Assembly (NCBI GenBank): GCA_963521065.1
Contig: CAUQTI010000001.1
Coordinates: forward strand, 1 to 64,000
Length of the DNA: 64,000 nt
Reading direction: 5' to 3'
DNA from: IOR16 sp963521065
GTDB taxonomy: Bacteria > Bacillota > Clostridia > Peptostreptococcales > Anaerovoracaceae
Shown here: piece by piece, positions 1 through 8,996 of the stretch
How positions within the stretch are numbered: the stretch's first letter is position 1
Layout of the letters: each line of letters opens with the position of its first letter
The notes under the pieces: model-generated
Seen by the model: the letters and a program-made list of their open reading frames with translations, nothing else
Database searches by the model: none
What the model was told of the DNA's origin: nothing
Position numbers and translations under genes: made by a program

Positions 1-143
1 ACTTAATTATAATAGGTAATTACTTTTCGTGTCCACTTTTATAATATAGATCCAAGGAAGATAGTTCAGGAGAGTAAGAGACATTTTAAATTGTTAAAAA
101 ATAGTTTGCAGGATTGAAGCTTTAGCAGGAAGGGAAGAAAGGT

Positions 144-689
144 ATGAGTAATTTTATTTTTAAACTGCCGACATGGGAAGGGAAAATTCTTTTCAATTAT
201 GATACAATTTCTTTTTTTCTATTGCTTGTAACGCTGATAGTGGGTATTTTGATTTGTTTTTGGGGGTATAAATATTTTCAGACGTTAAGTTTCATGTTTA
301 TAGCGAGTGTTTATGGGTATTTTGCTATTGCAGTACTTCAGGGATTGACAAATAACATGATTTTACAGATGGCAGGCTTTATCTTATTTGTATTTACCGC
401 AACCAGTATCAGTATATTAGTATTCAACATTCTCACAAAAATTATTTTTACTAAAAAAATAACGGCATCCTATCAAAAAAATATACATGTAATTTCATCT
501 GTGCTCGGAGGGGCGATTGTGGGAACTGCTGTTTATTTTAATATTTTTAGAAATATATTCGTAGCAATCCCCTTAGCAATTCTTCTTTTTTTAATGGGAA
601 TGCTGCATCAAAAAAAAGGGAAAAAGAATCAAATTTATTTTAAAACGTATGAGCAGCTTCAAACTATGAAGTATCCAAATGAAAAATAA
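144..689 (+). CDS. Polytopic membrane protein, TMEM198/DUF4203-like
   Basis: A 181-residue protein with about five hydrophobic segments (roughly residues 23-42, 46-67, 74-98, 116-132 and 136-153) and a basic tail. The glycine-rich first helices (GILICFWGYKYF) recall the TM7S3/TM198-like fold, but this is a loose resemblance and no catalytic motif is visible. The start is set by an AGGAAGGG/GAAAGG ribosome site just upstream. It is the first gene of the polysaccharide operon and lies 18 bp before the VTC gene. Its role there is inferred only from position. In the 143 bases before it a TATAAT at 40-45 could be a -10 box, without a convincing -35. Confidence 0.6.
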   Translation: MSNFIFKLPTWEGKILFNYDTISFFLLLVTLIVGILICFWGYKYFQTLSFMFIASVYGYFAIAVLQGLTNNMILQMAGFILFVFTATSISILVFNILTKIIFTKKITASYQKNIHVISSVLGGAIVGTAVYFNIFRNIFVAIPLAILLFLMGMLHQKKGKKNQIYFKTYEQLQTMKYPNEK

Positions 690-707
690 AGGAGCGGTGC
701 CGGGTTT

Positions 708-1403
708 ATGTTGGAAGTTCACAGAAAAGAACTGAAATATCTGATTTCCTTGCCAGAGGCAACAGACTTAAAAGCGAAGCTGGGCTTCGTTTTAAAATCC
801 GATCCTAATAATAAAGGCAATGGTTATATGGTACGTTCCTTGTATTTTGATACCTTATCCGATTCTGATTTTGAAGATAAAGTGCAAGGATATGATAACC
901 GCCAAAAAATAAGGCTTCGAATTTATAATACAGAGGGAAATTCAGCGAAATTAGAGCTGAAAGAAAAAAGTGGAACGCATCAGAGAAAACGTTCCTTAAA
1001 GGTTTCTAGGCAGGAAGCGGAGCAAATGGTACGCGGAGAATATTCTTTTTTATGCAGCAGACCAGAGCCGCTTGCAAAATGGCTTTACACTTTTTTGTTA
1101 AGCAGAAATTACAGGCCGAAATGCATTGTAGAATATGATAGGCGGGCGTATTATGCAGAACAGAATGATATCCGAGTGACGCTTGACTCTAACCTACGGG
1201 CAACGGAAGCGAACTTTGACTTGTTTGATCCGAAACTGATGCTCTATCCTGTAAGCAGCGCAAGTGAAATTACGCTCGAAGTAAAATATAATAATTTTTT
1301 ATTTACTCACATTAAGCAAATGCTTGGGAAAATAGGACGGATGCAAATTTCAAATAGTAAATATTGCAGAGCGCGTATGGTAACCAAGAAAGGAAGGCGG
1401 TAG
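708..1403 (+). CDS. VTC (polyphosphate polymerase-like) domain protein
   Basis: A 231-residue soluble protein that is essentially one VTC domain. It shows the expected run of basic and acidic patches lining the tunnel: HRKELKY near the N-terminus, RSLYFDT near residue 44, KIRLRIY near 66, KLELKEK near 82, and CIVEYDRRAY near 145. VTC domains bind phosphate polymers or nucleotides and metal; in yeast VTC4 the domain polymerises polyphosphate. Bacterial copies of this size are frequently found next to DUF4956 and CotH genes, as here, and their activity is not established. An AAAGGAGCGG ribosome site precedes the ATG. Co-transcribed with its neighbours, judging by the 2-bp gap to the next gene. 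Confidence 0.85.
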   Translation: MLEVHRKELKYLISLPEATDLKAKLGFVLKSDPNNKGNGYMVRSLYFDTLSDSDFEDKVQGYDNRQKIRLRIYNTEGNSAKLELKEKSGTHQRKRSLKVSRQEAEQMVRGEYSFLCSRPEPLAKWLYTFLLSRNYRPKCIVEYDRRAYYAEQNDIRVTLDSNLRATEANFDLFDPKLMLYPVSSASEITLEVKYNNFLFTHIKQMLGKIGRMQISNSKYCRARMVTKKGRR

Positions 1404-1405
1404 CT

Positions 1406-2092
1406 TTGAAGCAATTTTTATATGAGAATTTAATCGCAAACTCAGGGAATTTAACAATACCAGACGTCATCATTAATTTTTTAGCAGCTTGCGTGATCTG
1501 TGTCCTGATTTTTATTTCCTATAGGATGTCTCATTCAGGGCCAGTATACAGCGGAAGATTTAATGTTTCCATTATTATGATTACTTTAGTGACAACCCTG
1601 GTTATGAATGTAATCGGAAACAATATTGCATTGTCATTAGGTATGGTAGGTGCCCTCTCCATCGTCCGGTTTCGTACCGCGATAAAAGATACGAGGGATA
1701 CCGCATATCTTTTTTGGGGAATTGCTGTTGGCATTTGCTGCGGTGTTTCGGATTATCTAGTGGCGGGAATCGGCTCCGTGATTATTTTCATGTTTTTGGT
1801 GCTATTTGGGCATATTCATAATAATGAAAGAATCATGGCAATTATTAAGCTGGAAAATGCAGCAATGGATGAAGTAGAAAAGAAAATAAATCTATTATTT
1901 GGAGGAAAGGCCATTTTACGAGTTCAAAATACCTTGGTTGAAGAGGCATCAACGGAAAGTATTTATGAATTATCAGACCGCCTTCTCACAGATGCCGAAA
2001 AACAATACGGATCCGTCATAAAAAATATTTCCGGTATTTCCGGTGTTAAATCGATCAGCATGGTTCGGCAAGACGATGAAATTAGCCAATAG
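1406..2092 (+). CDS. DUF4956 membrane protein
   Basis: A 228-residue protein beginning at TTG (1406) behind AGGAAGGCGG, two bases after the VTC stop codon. An upstream in-frame TTG at 1364 lies inside the VTC gene and lacks a ribosome site. The N-terminal half holds three to four membrane helices around the family signature SLGMVGALSIVRFR followed by TRDTAYLFWGIAVGIC (about residues 75-105). The C-terminal half (from about 145) is a soluble alpha/beta domain. The family function is unknown, but it is regularly encoded beside VTC-domain and CotH-type genes, so the three probably form a functional unit. Confidence 0.88.
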   Translation: MKQFLYENLIANSGNLTIPDVIINFLAACVICVLIFISYRMSHSGPVYSGRFNVSIIMITLVTTLVMNVIGNNIALSLGMVGALSIVRFRTAIKDTRDTAYLFWGIAVGICCGVSDYLVAGIGSVIIFMFLVLFGHIHNNERIMAIIKLENAAMDEVEKKINLLFGGKAILRVQNTLVEEASTESIYELSDRLLTDAEKQYGSVIKNISGISGVKSISMVRQDDEISQ

Positions 2093-2131
2093 TTTTGTCT
2101 GTTTAGAAACCGGCAGCTAGGAGAAAAATGC

Positions 2132-3745
2132 ATGTCTCGAAAAAAAAGATTTTATTTTATAATAGGAATCAATGCTTTATGTCTCTTGTTAATGGTATTT
2201 TTGCGCACGGGGCAGAATCTTTTAAATTTGGCGACAGATTCGATCAGCACACATACCTATTTTACACTTCCTGCAGAAGAGGATGAAAATGATCCGTTAC
2301 AATATATCTCAGAGGATTTCACAGTGAAGAAAGGTTTCTATTCGAATCTTCCCATCGTCATTTTAAATTTGGATCAAGAGGTTTCGGATTATAAGTCCTT
2401 CAAGAACGAACAGGAAATCGTAAATGATTCTGTAGAGGAATGGAGCACAGGCTCAATCCGCTTGATTCATAAGGAAAATGGCTATAATTATTTAGAAGAT
2501 GAGCCGAAGGAACAAAGCGAAATTAAAATAAAGAAGAGAGGGCATACCTCTTTCACTTTTGATAAATCACAGTATCGTATCAATCTTCTTCATGCAGACG
2601 GAACGGAAAACCCGTTGAATCTTCTCGGGATGGGAAGTGAAAACAGCTGGATATTAAATGGAAGTATGGCAGATAAGAGCATGCTGCGCAACTACCTTAG
2701 CTATCGTATTGCAGCAGAAATCATGGAATCAAGCCCGGACAGCCAGTACTGTGAGGTTCTTCTTGAGGAGAACGGGAACTATCGTTATCAAGGCGTATTT
2801 CTTTTGCAGGAAGCGGTTTCACGAAGCCCGGACCGTGTAAATATTGACTCTTATAAATCGAAAAATGTATATAGCAGTTATATTGTAAGAAGAGATCGTT
2901 ACACTAATTTTGATATTATGCTGGAAACGTATGGTAGATTGAATCAGATTTCTCCGGAATGGGTCGGATTAAAATATCCTTCCGATGAGAAGCTTACAAA
3001 GCTTACAAAAGAATTTATTGAGAAGGATTTTTCTACCATTGAAGAGGTAATTTATTCCGATACCGAATCGGTCTTTAAATCGTACGACCGCTATATTGAT
3101 ATCGATTCATTTGTAGATTATTTTTTAGTAAATGAATTTTTCGGGAACTACGATGCCGGTCAGCATTCTACTTATATGTATAAAAACTCCGGAGAGCGAT
3201 TGCAGATTGGACCTGTATGGGACTTTGATCAAGCGATGAACAACTACTTCCAGTCGGAGATGAAACCGGAAACGCTGGCCTTTTATGAAAAACCTCTATA
3301 TGACCGTCTCTGTAAGGATAAGCGATTTATTAAGCTGCTAAAGAAGAGATATGCAAAACTACGAAAGAGTACCTTTCGTGAGGATCATGTAGTCCAGGTG
3401 ATTGACGAAACGGTTGCTTACTTGGCATCTGCCAGACAAAGGGAATGGTATCGATGGGCGGAAGATTACGAAGACGGCTCTTTTTTGAACCCACATAACT
3501 ATTACCTTCAGGATTATACGAAAAGAAATACAATCATCAACCGTTTCAATGATTCCTATGATCAGGAAATTTATAATGTAAAGACCTATCTGAGAAAACA
3601 CGGAAAAGCGATGCAGATTGAACTGACAAAGCTTTATGGGTCGACGGAAACAGACAGCGCAATCGGTGAAGAGCGAGAATTAATTTTAGTGGTTGTTTTA
3701 TTATTATTCTTCGTTCCTGCGATTGTAATCAGCAGAAAAAAGTAA
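2132..3745 (+). CDS. CotH kinase family protein, membrane-anchored
   Basis: A 537-residue protein with one N-terminal membrane anchor (residues about 7-27), a large outside domain and a second hydrophobic segment at the C-terminus (about 515-532) followed by SRKK. The body is a CotH-type fold: a KIKKRGHTS stretch with YRINL (about 130-153), the catalytic-region motif GNYDAGQHSTYMYKN near residue 345, and the metal-binding GPVWDFDQAMN near 363. CotH proteins are atypical secreted kinases; Bacillus CotH phosphorylates spore-coat proteins. Here the neighbours point to an exopolysaccharide system instead, so the substrate is unknown. The start follows GGCAGCTAGGAG. Co-directional with flanking genes, with 18 bp to the small gene downstream. 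Confidence 0.85.
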   Translation: MSRKKRFYFIIGINALCLLLMVFLRTGQNLLNLATDSISTHTYFTLPAEEDENDPLQYISEDFTVKKGFYSNLPIVILNLDQEVSDYKSFKNEQEIVNDSVEEWSTGSIRLIHKENGYNYLEDEPKEQSEIKIKKRGHTSFTFDKSQYRINLLHADGTENPLNLLGMGSENSWILNGSMADKSMLRNYLSYRIAAEIMESSPDSQYCEVLLEENGNYRYQGVFLLQEAVSRSPDRVNIDSYKSKNVYSSYIVRRDRYTNFDIMLETYGRLNQISPEWVGLKYPSDEKLTKLTKEFIEKDFSTIEEVIYSDTESVFKSYDRYIDIDSFVDYFLVNEFFGNYDAGQHSTYMYKNSGERLQIGPVWDFDQAMNNYFQSEMKPETLAFYEKPLYDRLCKDKRFIKLLKKRYAKLRKSTFREDHVVQVIDETVAYLASARQREWYRWAEDYEDGSFLNPHNYYLQDYTKRNTIINRFNDSYDQEIYNVKTYLRKHGKAMQIELTKLYGSTETDSAIGEERELILVVVLLLFFVPAIVISRKK

Positions 3746-3763
3746 AGGAAAAGGGGAGTTCGC

Positions 3764-3913
3764 ATGATTGTACAGCCCGAAGAGGTTGCGGAACGGCATT
3801 ATTTTTTAGAGCCGTTCTATAATACGTATACTATTTGGGGAATCCGGATTGCAGTGCTTTTATGTATTACAGCAGCAATCGTAATTTATGTAAGATATTC
3901 CCGTAAAAAATAA
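3764..3913 (+). CDS. Small single-pass membrane protein (49 aa)
   Basis: A short reading frame starting at ATG 3764 behind AAGGGGAG and ending in TAA. It reads as an acidic N-terminal half with aromatics (starting MIVQPEEVAERHYFLEPF), one hydrophobic helix at about residues 27-43 (VLLCITAAIVIYV) and a basic end (RYSRKK), which predicts the N-terminus outside. It sits between the CotH and MBOAT genes with gaps of 18 bp on both sides and fills the space exactly, which supports a real gene. No family is recognised. Small helper peptides are common in synthase/acetyltransferase membrane complexes, and that is the likeliest role, but only by position. Confidence 0.7.
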   Translation: MIVQPEEVAERHYFLEPFYNTYTIWGIRIAVLLCITAAIVIYVRYSRKK

Positions 3914-3931
3914 GAAGGATGGAAAATTAAA

Positions 3932-5365
3932 GTGCTTTTTTCAAGTATAGTATTTTTATTTTATTTTTTCCCCGTTGTATTTGTCCTTTACTATCTTTTT
4001 TCTTTTTCAAGGACTTTGCAGAACGTTTGGCTTCTCATCAGTAGCTTGTTTTTTTATGCTTGGGGTGAGCCTGTTTATGTCTTTTTAATGATTGCTTCGA
4101 TTCTGTTTAACTCGCTTATTGGATATATGGTGGAACGGCAGAACGTACCATGGATAAAGTCCGGTCTCCTTATCCTGTCTGTAGCGGGAAACCTAGCCGT
4201 TCTTTTCGTCTTTAAATATTTAAAATTTATATTAGGAATGGTAATGCCATCTACGCTGGATACTCTAGGGCTGGATTTGCCGCTGCCAATCGGCATCTCT
4301 TTTTTTACGTTTCAAGCGTTGTCTTACGTTGTAGATGTATATCGGGGAACAACTCGTTCAGAAAACCCCTTTTATGTTGGGCTTTATATTGCCTTTTTCC
4401 CTCAGCTTGTAGCAGGGCCGATTATCCAATATAATTCGATTGCCGAACAAATCAGAGAAAGACGTTCCTCTGTCGATAAGATTTCTCTGGGCATCTGCCG
4501 TTTTACGGTCGGGCTTGGGAAAAAAGTACTTTTGTCAAATTGTTTTGCTGCAATTGCGGATAATGTATTTCAGTGGTCTGCGATTGGAACGGATAAAATG
4601 GTTGTACCTGCCATGCTGGCATGGCTTGGAAGCATTGCGTATACCTTACAGATTTATTTCGATTTTTCTGCGTATTCGGATATGGCAATCGGCCTTGGCT
4701 TGTGCTTTGGATTTAAATTTGATGAAAACTTTAATTATCCGTATATTGCCGTATCGGTAGCCGATTTCTGGAAACGCTGGCATATTTCATTGACTTCATG
4801 GTTTCGTGAATATGTTTACTTTCCATTAGGGGGAAATCGGGTAAGGAACCAAGATAAAATGGTCCGAAATATTTTTATTGTATGGCTGTTGACCGGAATC
4901 TGGCACGGTGCAAATTGGACTTTTATTTTTTGGGGACTATATTATTTTGTGTTTCAGCTTGCAGAGCGTTTCTTTGAATATCCGAAAAAAATAAAGTCTG
5001 CGTTTATGAAACATTTTTATGCACTGATGGTTGTAAATGCCGGATGGGTTGTATTCAGAGCGGATGATCTGTATCAAGCAGGCCGCTTCTTCATGAATAT
5101 GCTGGGGCTAAATCACAATGGAATTTACAGTGAGCTGGCAGTAATGCTGATTCGTGAAAATTGGTTTTTTCTTTTGCTAGGAATTCTCTTTTCTATGCCA
5201 ATTGCAAGAAGCATGAACCAAATATTGTACCAGAAAAAAGAGAGTAAGCGGATTCATGTTGTTTATACAATCTTATACCCATTCACATTGCTGGGTGTCC
5301 TATTAGTCAGTGTGTGTTATTTAGCGAGCGGAACGTATAATCCTTTTATCTATTTCAACTTTTAA
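3932..5365 (+). CDS. MBOAT family O-acyltransferase (AlgI/DltB-like)
   Basis: A 477-residue integral membrane protein of normal MBOAT length, starting at GTG behind AAGGATGG. The typical opening MLFSSIVFLFYFFP, the SYVVDVYRG segment, the FWKRWHISLTSWFREYVYFPLGG block (about 275-300) and the catalytic histidine in TGIWHGANW (H325) are all present. These enzymes pass acetyl groups across the membrane to an extracellular polysaccharide, working with a partner of the AlgJ/AlgX kind, which is the next gene (15 bp downstream). In this operon the polymer is probably the beta-glucan made by the glycosyltransferase at 6607. Confidence 0.93.
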   Translation: MLFSSIVFLFYFFPVVFVLYYLFSFSRTLQNVWLLISSLFFYAWGEPVYVFLMIASILFNSLIGYMVERQNVPWIKSGLLILSVAGNLAVLFVFKYLKFILGMVMPSTLDTLGLDLPLPIGISFFTFQALSYVVDVYRGTTRSENPFYVGLYIAFFPQLVAGPIIQYNSIAEQIRERRSSVDKISLGICRFTVGLGKKVLLSNCFAAIADNVFQWSAIGTDKMVVPAMLAWLGSIAYTLQIYFDFSAYSDMAIGLGLCFGFKFDENFNYPYIAVSVADFWKRWHISLTSWFREYVYFPLGGNRVRNQDKMVRNIFIVWLLTGIWHGANWTFIFWGLYYFVFQLAERFFEYPKKIKSAFMKHFYALMVVNAGWVVFRADDLYQAGRFFMNMLGLNHNGIYSELAVMLIRENWFFLLLGILFSMPIARSMNQILYQKKESKRIHVVYTILYPFTLLGVLLVSVCYLASGTYNPFIYFNF

Positions 5366-5380
5366 CACAGAGGAGCTGCT

Positions 5381-6610
5381 ATGAAATTATATATGATAAA
5401 AAAACGGATTTTTGCTGCGGTATTTCTAGTTGGAATACTGTCTTTTTCCGTATTAAATTTTATCAATAGCAGAGAGGAGCTGTCAGAGCTTCTAGGGATG
5501 GAAACTTGGTCCAGTTATGCAGATGTTTTGAAGGTGCCAAAGGAACTGGACGCGGAAATCACAGAAAACCTTTATAAGCGTATGAATTTTATCGAGGGGT
5601 ACGCGTATGTTCAAACTTTACTTGGTAAAAGAGAATCCAATAACTTTAGTTATATAAAAGATGAGGATGGATTCCTCCACTATGCTTCCTTTTTCAGGGA
5701 AGAGGAAAAGGATCTTTTTGAATATGCTCTCCGTCTGAAGCGAATGCAGGATTATGTTTCACAGAACGGGACAAAGCTTATTTTTGTGGTCACACCGGGA
5801 AAATATGTACAAGGGGAAACGCACCTCAGAAGCGGTATGCCCATCAATGACCCGAATGGGGTGGTGGATGAGACCTTGTTTTATATGAACCGCCTGGGGA
5901 TCGAAACTTTGGATTTGAGGGAGAATCTTCCCAATAAGGACCTTTCCTATCAAGAAACCTTTTTCCGAACAGATCATCATTGGACGATTCCTGCTGCATT
6001 TTATGCGACAAAGGTACTGGTGGAAACAATAGAAGAGCGATTTGGTGAAAATTTAGATCCGACAGGCTATTATACAGATATCGAAAATTATACGAGTGTA
6101 ATATATCAAAAAGGAATGCTTGGCTCAATGGGACGGCGGACCGGTGTTAATTTTTGCGGGCTGGAAGATTTTGAAGCGCTTTGGCCAAATTTTAAGGGAG
6201 AGTATTATCGAGAATCCTTGAGGGAGAAGGGCTATACTCTAAAGCTGAAAGGCGATTTTTCAAAGAGTATCATGGATACCGATATCTTGACTGGCAATAA
6301 AGGCATTTATTCAGATTCACAATATTCCGTGTATCTGAACGGCCTCAGTCCGTATGATCATGTAGAGAACTTGACCCGCAAAGAGGGAAGTAAGATTTTT
6401 ATGATAAGAGATTCTTATTTTTCTCCGGTGATGTCCTTTCTAATTCCAATGTGCAAATCAATTGATGCAATTTGGTCGTTAGAGGAGATGCACGAATTAG
6501 ATATCGAGACCTATGTAAAGGAAAATACCTTTGACTATATTATCATGGAGATTTATCCGTATAATATCAGCGACGAGGCATTTAACTTTTTCAAGGAGGA
6601 AGCGAGGTGA
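5381..6610 (+). CDS. DHHW family protein (AlgX/AlgJ-like acetylation partner)
   Basis: A 409-residue protein with an N-terminal membrane anchor (about residues 9-27) and an outside SGNH-like domain. The family's name motif DHHW is at residues 198-201 (within FFRTDHHWTI). KLIFVVTPGKY (about 128) and the later MIRDSYFSPVMSFLIP (about 340) supply the rest of the SGNH-type site. Such proteins accept acetyl groups from an MBOAT transporter and place them on a polysaccharide; the MBOAT is directly upstream. The start follows AGAGGAGCTGCT. The stop overlaps the GTG start of the glycosyltransferase by four bases, implying translational coupling. Confidence 0.88.
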   Translation: MKLYMIKKRIFAAVFLVGILSFSVLNFINSREELSELLGMETWSSYADVLKVPKELDAEITENLYKRMNFIEGYAYVQTLLGKRESNNFSYIKDEDGFLHYASFFREEEKDLFEYALRLKRMQDYVSQNGTKLIFVVTPGKYVQGETHLRSGMPINDPNGVVDETLFYMNRLGIETLDLRENLPNKDLSYQETFFRTDHHWTIPAAFYATKVLVETIEERFGENLDPTGYYTDIENYTSVIYQKGMLGSMGRRTGVNFCGLEDFEALWPNFKGEYYRESLREKGYTLKLKGDFSKSIMDTDILTGNKGIYSDSQYSVYLNGLSPYDHVENLTRKEGSKIFMIRDSYFSPVMSFLIPMCKSIDAIWSLEEMHELDIETYVKENTFDYIIMEIYPYNISDEAFNFFKEEAR

Positions 6611-8970
6611 ATGGGATGGCATCAAATCGAGTGAAGCATTCACTGAGAGAGATGGCAGGCAAATTTTTAAATCACTGGAAAAGGAATATTTGGTTTATCG
6701 CAACCATATTTTTCAATATCATGTACCTTTTTTGGAGGATTTTTTTTACGATTCCATTTGACTACGGAACCGTATCTGTCGCGGCAGGCTTTGCACTTCT
6801 AATTGTAGAGGTTCTGGGAATGGTAGAAGCTTTTATCCATTATGTCAACATGTGCTCTGACGAAAGATATCCGCTGCCGCAGGTCCCGGAAGGGAAGTTT
6901 CCGCATGTAGATATTTTCGTACCGTCCTATAGTGAAGGGCGTGACCTTCTTTATAAGACGTTGAATGCATGCCGAAATTTAAAATACCCCGATAAGAGAA
7001 AGGTTCATATTTATCTGTGTGATGACAACCGCAGAGCAGAAATGCGTAAATTAGCAGAAGAGATGGGAGTAAACTATTTAGACCGACCGAATAATGAGGG
7101 GGCAAAGGCCGGAAATTTAAACAATGCGCTGCGAAACTCAGACTCTCCTTATATTGTAACAATTGATGCGGACATGATATTAAAAAGCGATTTTTTAATG
7201 AAAACGGTACCCTACATGGTCGATTGCGACTTGAAAAATGAGGGCCGTGCAGAGGAGGAAAAGATTAAATTAGGATTTATTCAAACCCCACAGAGCTTTT
7301 ACAATCCGGATTTATTTCAGTTCAATCTATTTTCAGAAGGCCGTATTCCAAATGAGCAGGATTATTTTTACAGAGATATCCAAGTGGCCCGTACAAAAAC
7401 GAACAGCGTCATATATGGAGGATCGAATACCCTGATTCGGCGAGAAGCTTTAGAATCAGTAGGTGGATTCTATACCGAGGCCATTACAGAGGATTTTGCT
7501 ACCGGAATTTTGATTCAAAGAAAGCAGTATGTCAGTCTTGGAATCGGTGAACCGATGGCGTCAGGGCTATCGGCAAATGATTTGCATGGATTAATACAGC
7601 AGCGCGTACGGTGGGCGCGCGGTGTAATTGCGACCGGGAGAAAAATGCATATTTTTACAACGCCGGAGCTTTCCTTTCAGCAGAAGATTAACTATTGGGC
7701 ATCAATCTGGTATTGGTATGCACCTTTAAAGCGCTTGATTTATATCATGTCACCGCTTCTTTACGCCGTATTTGGGTTTATGGTATTTAAATGTACGTTG
7801 CCTCAGATTATTATGTTTTGGCTTCCTATGTATCTTTCCAGTAATATCAGCCTGCGTATGCTTAGTAATAATATCCGGACTACAAAATGGACTGGAATTT
7901 ATGAAACCGTGCTATTTCCTTTTTTACTCCTGCCGGTTTTGGCGGAATCTTTCGGAATTACTTTGAAGAAATTCAAGGTGACGGAGAAGGAACGAAAAAA
8001 GAGCACAGCAAGTGAAAATTTAATTTATGTTACCCCATTTTTACTTTTAATCACTTTATCCGTGATTGGCGTCTTGCGCTGTATTACAATTATGTTTGAC
8101 AGTGGCTCCTTTGGGCCGATTGTCGTATTATTTTGGATTTTAAATAATTTATTTTTCCTTGTTATGGCGATCTTTTTTGTGTTTGGAAGAGTGCCATATC
8201 GGAAAGCCGAGCGAGTGGTTGTAAAGCTTCCCTGTATTTTAGATGACGGTGTGGAAGAAATTGAAGGCGTGACAAAGGATATCTCAGAAAATGGGATTGC
8301 AGTTATTTTACAAGAACCGCACTATTTTGATGAAGAAAGCAGTGTGAATATTCGAATCCGAACAAAAGATTATTATGTAGATTTAAAAGCGCAAGTGGTA
8401 TATGTTGTAAATCTGGATCAAGCGAATTATAATTGGAGCTATTCTATGAAAATTGTAGATTACTGCGGCCACTATGATGACTTGCTTGGGATTTTATATG
8501 ACCGGATACCGACACTGCCGATGGAAATTAAGAAAGATAGCGGAAGCTTTGAAGACTTGAGAATCAATTCAAAGACGAGGGTGCAGCCTCTTTCTTATCA
8601 GAAGCGGCAATATCCAAGAATTGAAATTTATGCCTTTGCCTCTTGCCTGGAGTTAGATGGGGCACAAGTGCGGGCGTACGACTTTAACTATGCTTATCTA
8701 ACTCTTTTGGACCATTTTGTTCCAGATGTTGCGACACTTGAAATTCCTGGAGGAATTCAGCTTAAGTGCCGTTTCGTAAACTATGTGCGCGTTCAATACA
8801 AATTGTACAGCATTGAAAACATCCAAGAGATTTGGGAAGAGAAAGAAAAACGAAAGCTTCTTTTAACTTGGCTGATAGAGTCTGCGGATGCGGCAATCGC
8901 TTACGATATTGAAGAAGAAGACGTCGAAACAAAAGCACCAGAGGAGTTCAATGAAATGGATTTAGTGTAA
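6607..8970 (+). CDS. BcsA-like GT2 polysaccharide synthase with PilZ domain
   Basis: A 787-residue processive family-2 glycosyltransferase. Two N-terminal helices (about 25-75) lead to the catalytic domain with DDN (139-141), DAD (187-189), TED (294-296) and QQRVRW (331-336), the complete cellulose-synthase set. Several helices follow (about 370-525), then a PilZ domain with both c-di-GMP motifs: RKAER (about 532-536) and DISENG (558-563). A second PilZ-like stretch begins near 665 with RQYPR but lacks the DxSxxG motif. The GTG start overlaps the upstream stop and is served by AAGGAGG. Likely product: a cellulose-like glucan, switched on by c-di-GMP. The sugar specificity is inferred from the GH5 next door. 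Confidence 0.93.
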   Translation: MNGMASNRVKHSLREMAGKFLNHWKRNIWFIATIFFNIMYLFWRIFFTIPFDYGTVSVAAGFALLIVEVLGMVEAFIHYVNMCSDERYPLPQVPEGKFPHVDIFVPSYSEGRDLLYKTLNACRNLKYPDKRKVHIYLCDDNRRAEMRKLAEEMGVNYLDRPNNEGAKAGNLNNALRNSDSPYIVTIDADMILKSDFLMKTVPYMVDCDLKNEGRAEEEKIKLGFIQTPQSFYNPDLFQFNLFSEGRIPNEQDYFYRDIQVARTKTNSVIYGGSNTLIRREALESVGGFYTEAITEDFATGILIQRKQYVSLGIGEPMASGLSANDLHGLIQQRVRWARGVIATGRKMHIFTTPELSFQQKINYWASIWYWYAPLKRLIYIMSPLLYAVFGFMVFKCTLPQIIMFWLPMYLSSNISLRMLSNNIRTTKWTGIYETVLFPFLLLPVLAESFGITLKKFKVTEKERKKSTASENLIYVTPFLLLITLSVIGVLRCITIMFDSGSFGPIVVLFWILNNLFFLVMAIFFVFGRVPYRKAERVVVKLPCILDDGVEEIEGVTKDISENGIAVILQEPHYFDEESSVNIRIRTKDYYVDLKAQVVYVVNLDQANYNWSYSMKIVDYCGHYDDLLGILYDRIPTLPMEIKKDSGSFEDLRINSKTRVQPLSYQKRQYPRIEIYAFASCLELDGAQVRAYDFNYAYLTLLDHFVPDVATLEIPGGIQLKCRFVNYVRVQYKLYSIENIQEIWEEKEKRKLLLTWLIESADAAIAYDIEEEDVETKAPEEFNEMDLV

Positions 8971-8996
8971 AATCAGAAAGGGAGGCGGATTGCGCA

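Noticed and set aside
1..143. A riboswitch or clear promoter before the polysaccharide operon.
   Set aside because: Only a TATAAT was found; no -35 at proper distance and no aptamer motif. The region is also cut by the window edge.
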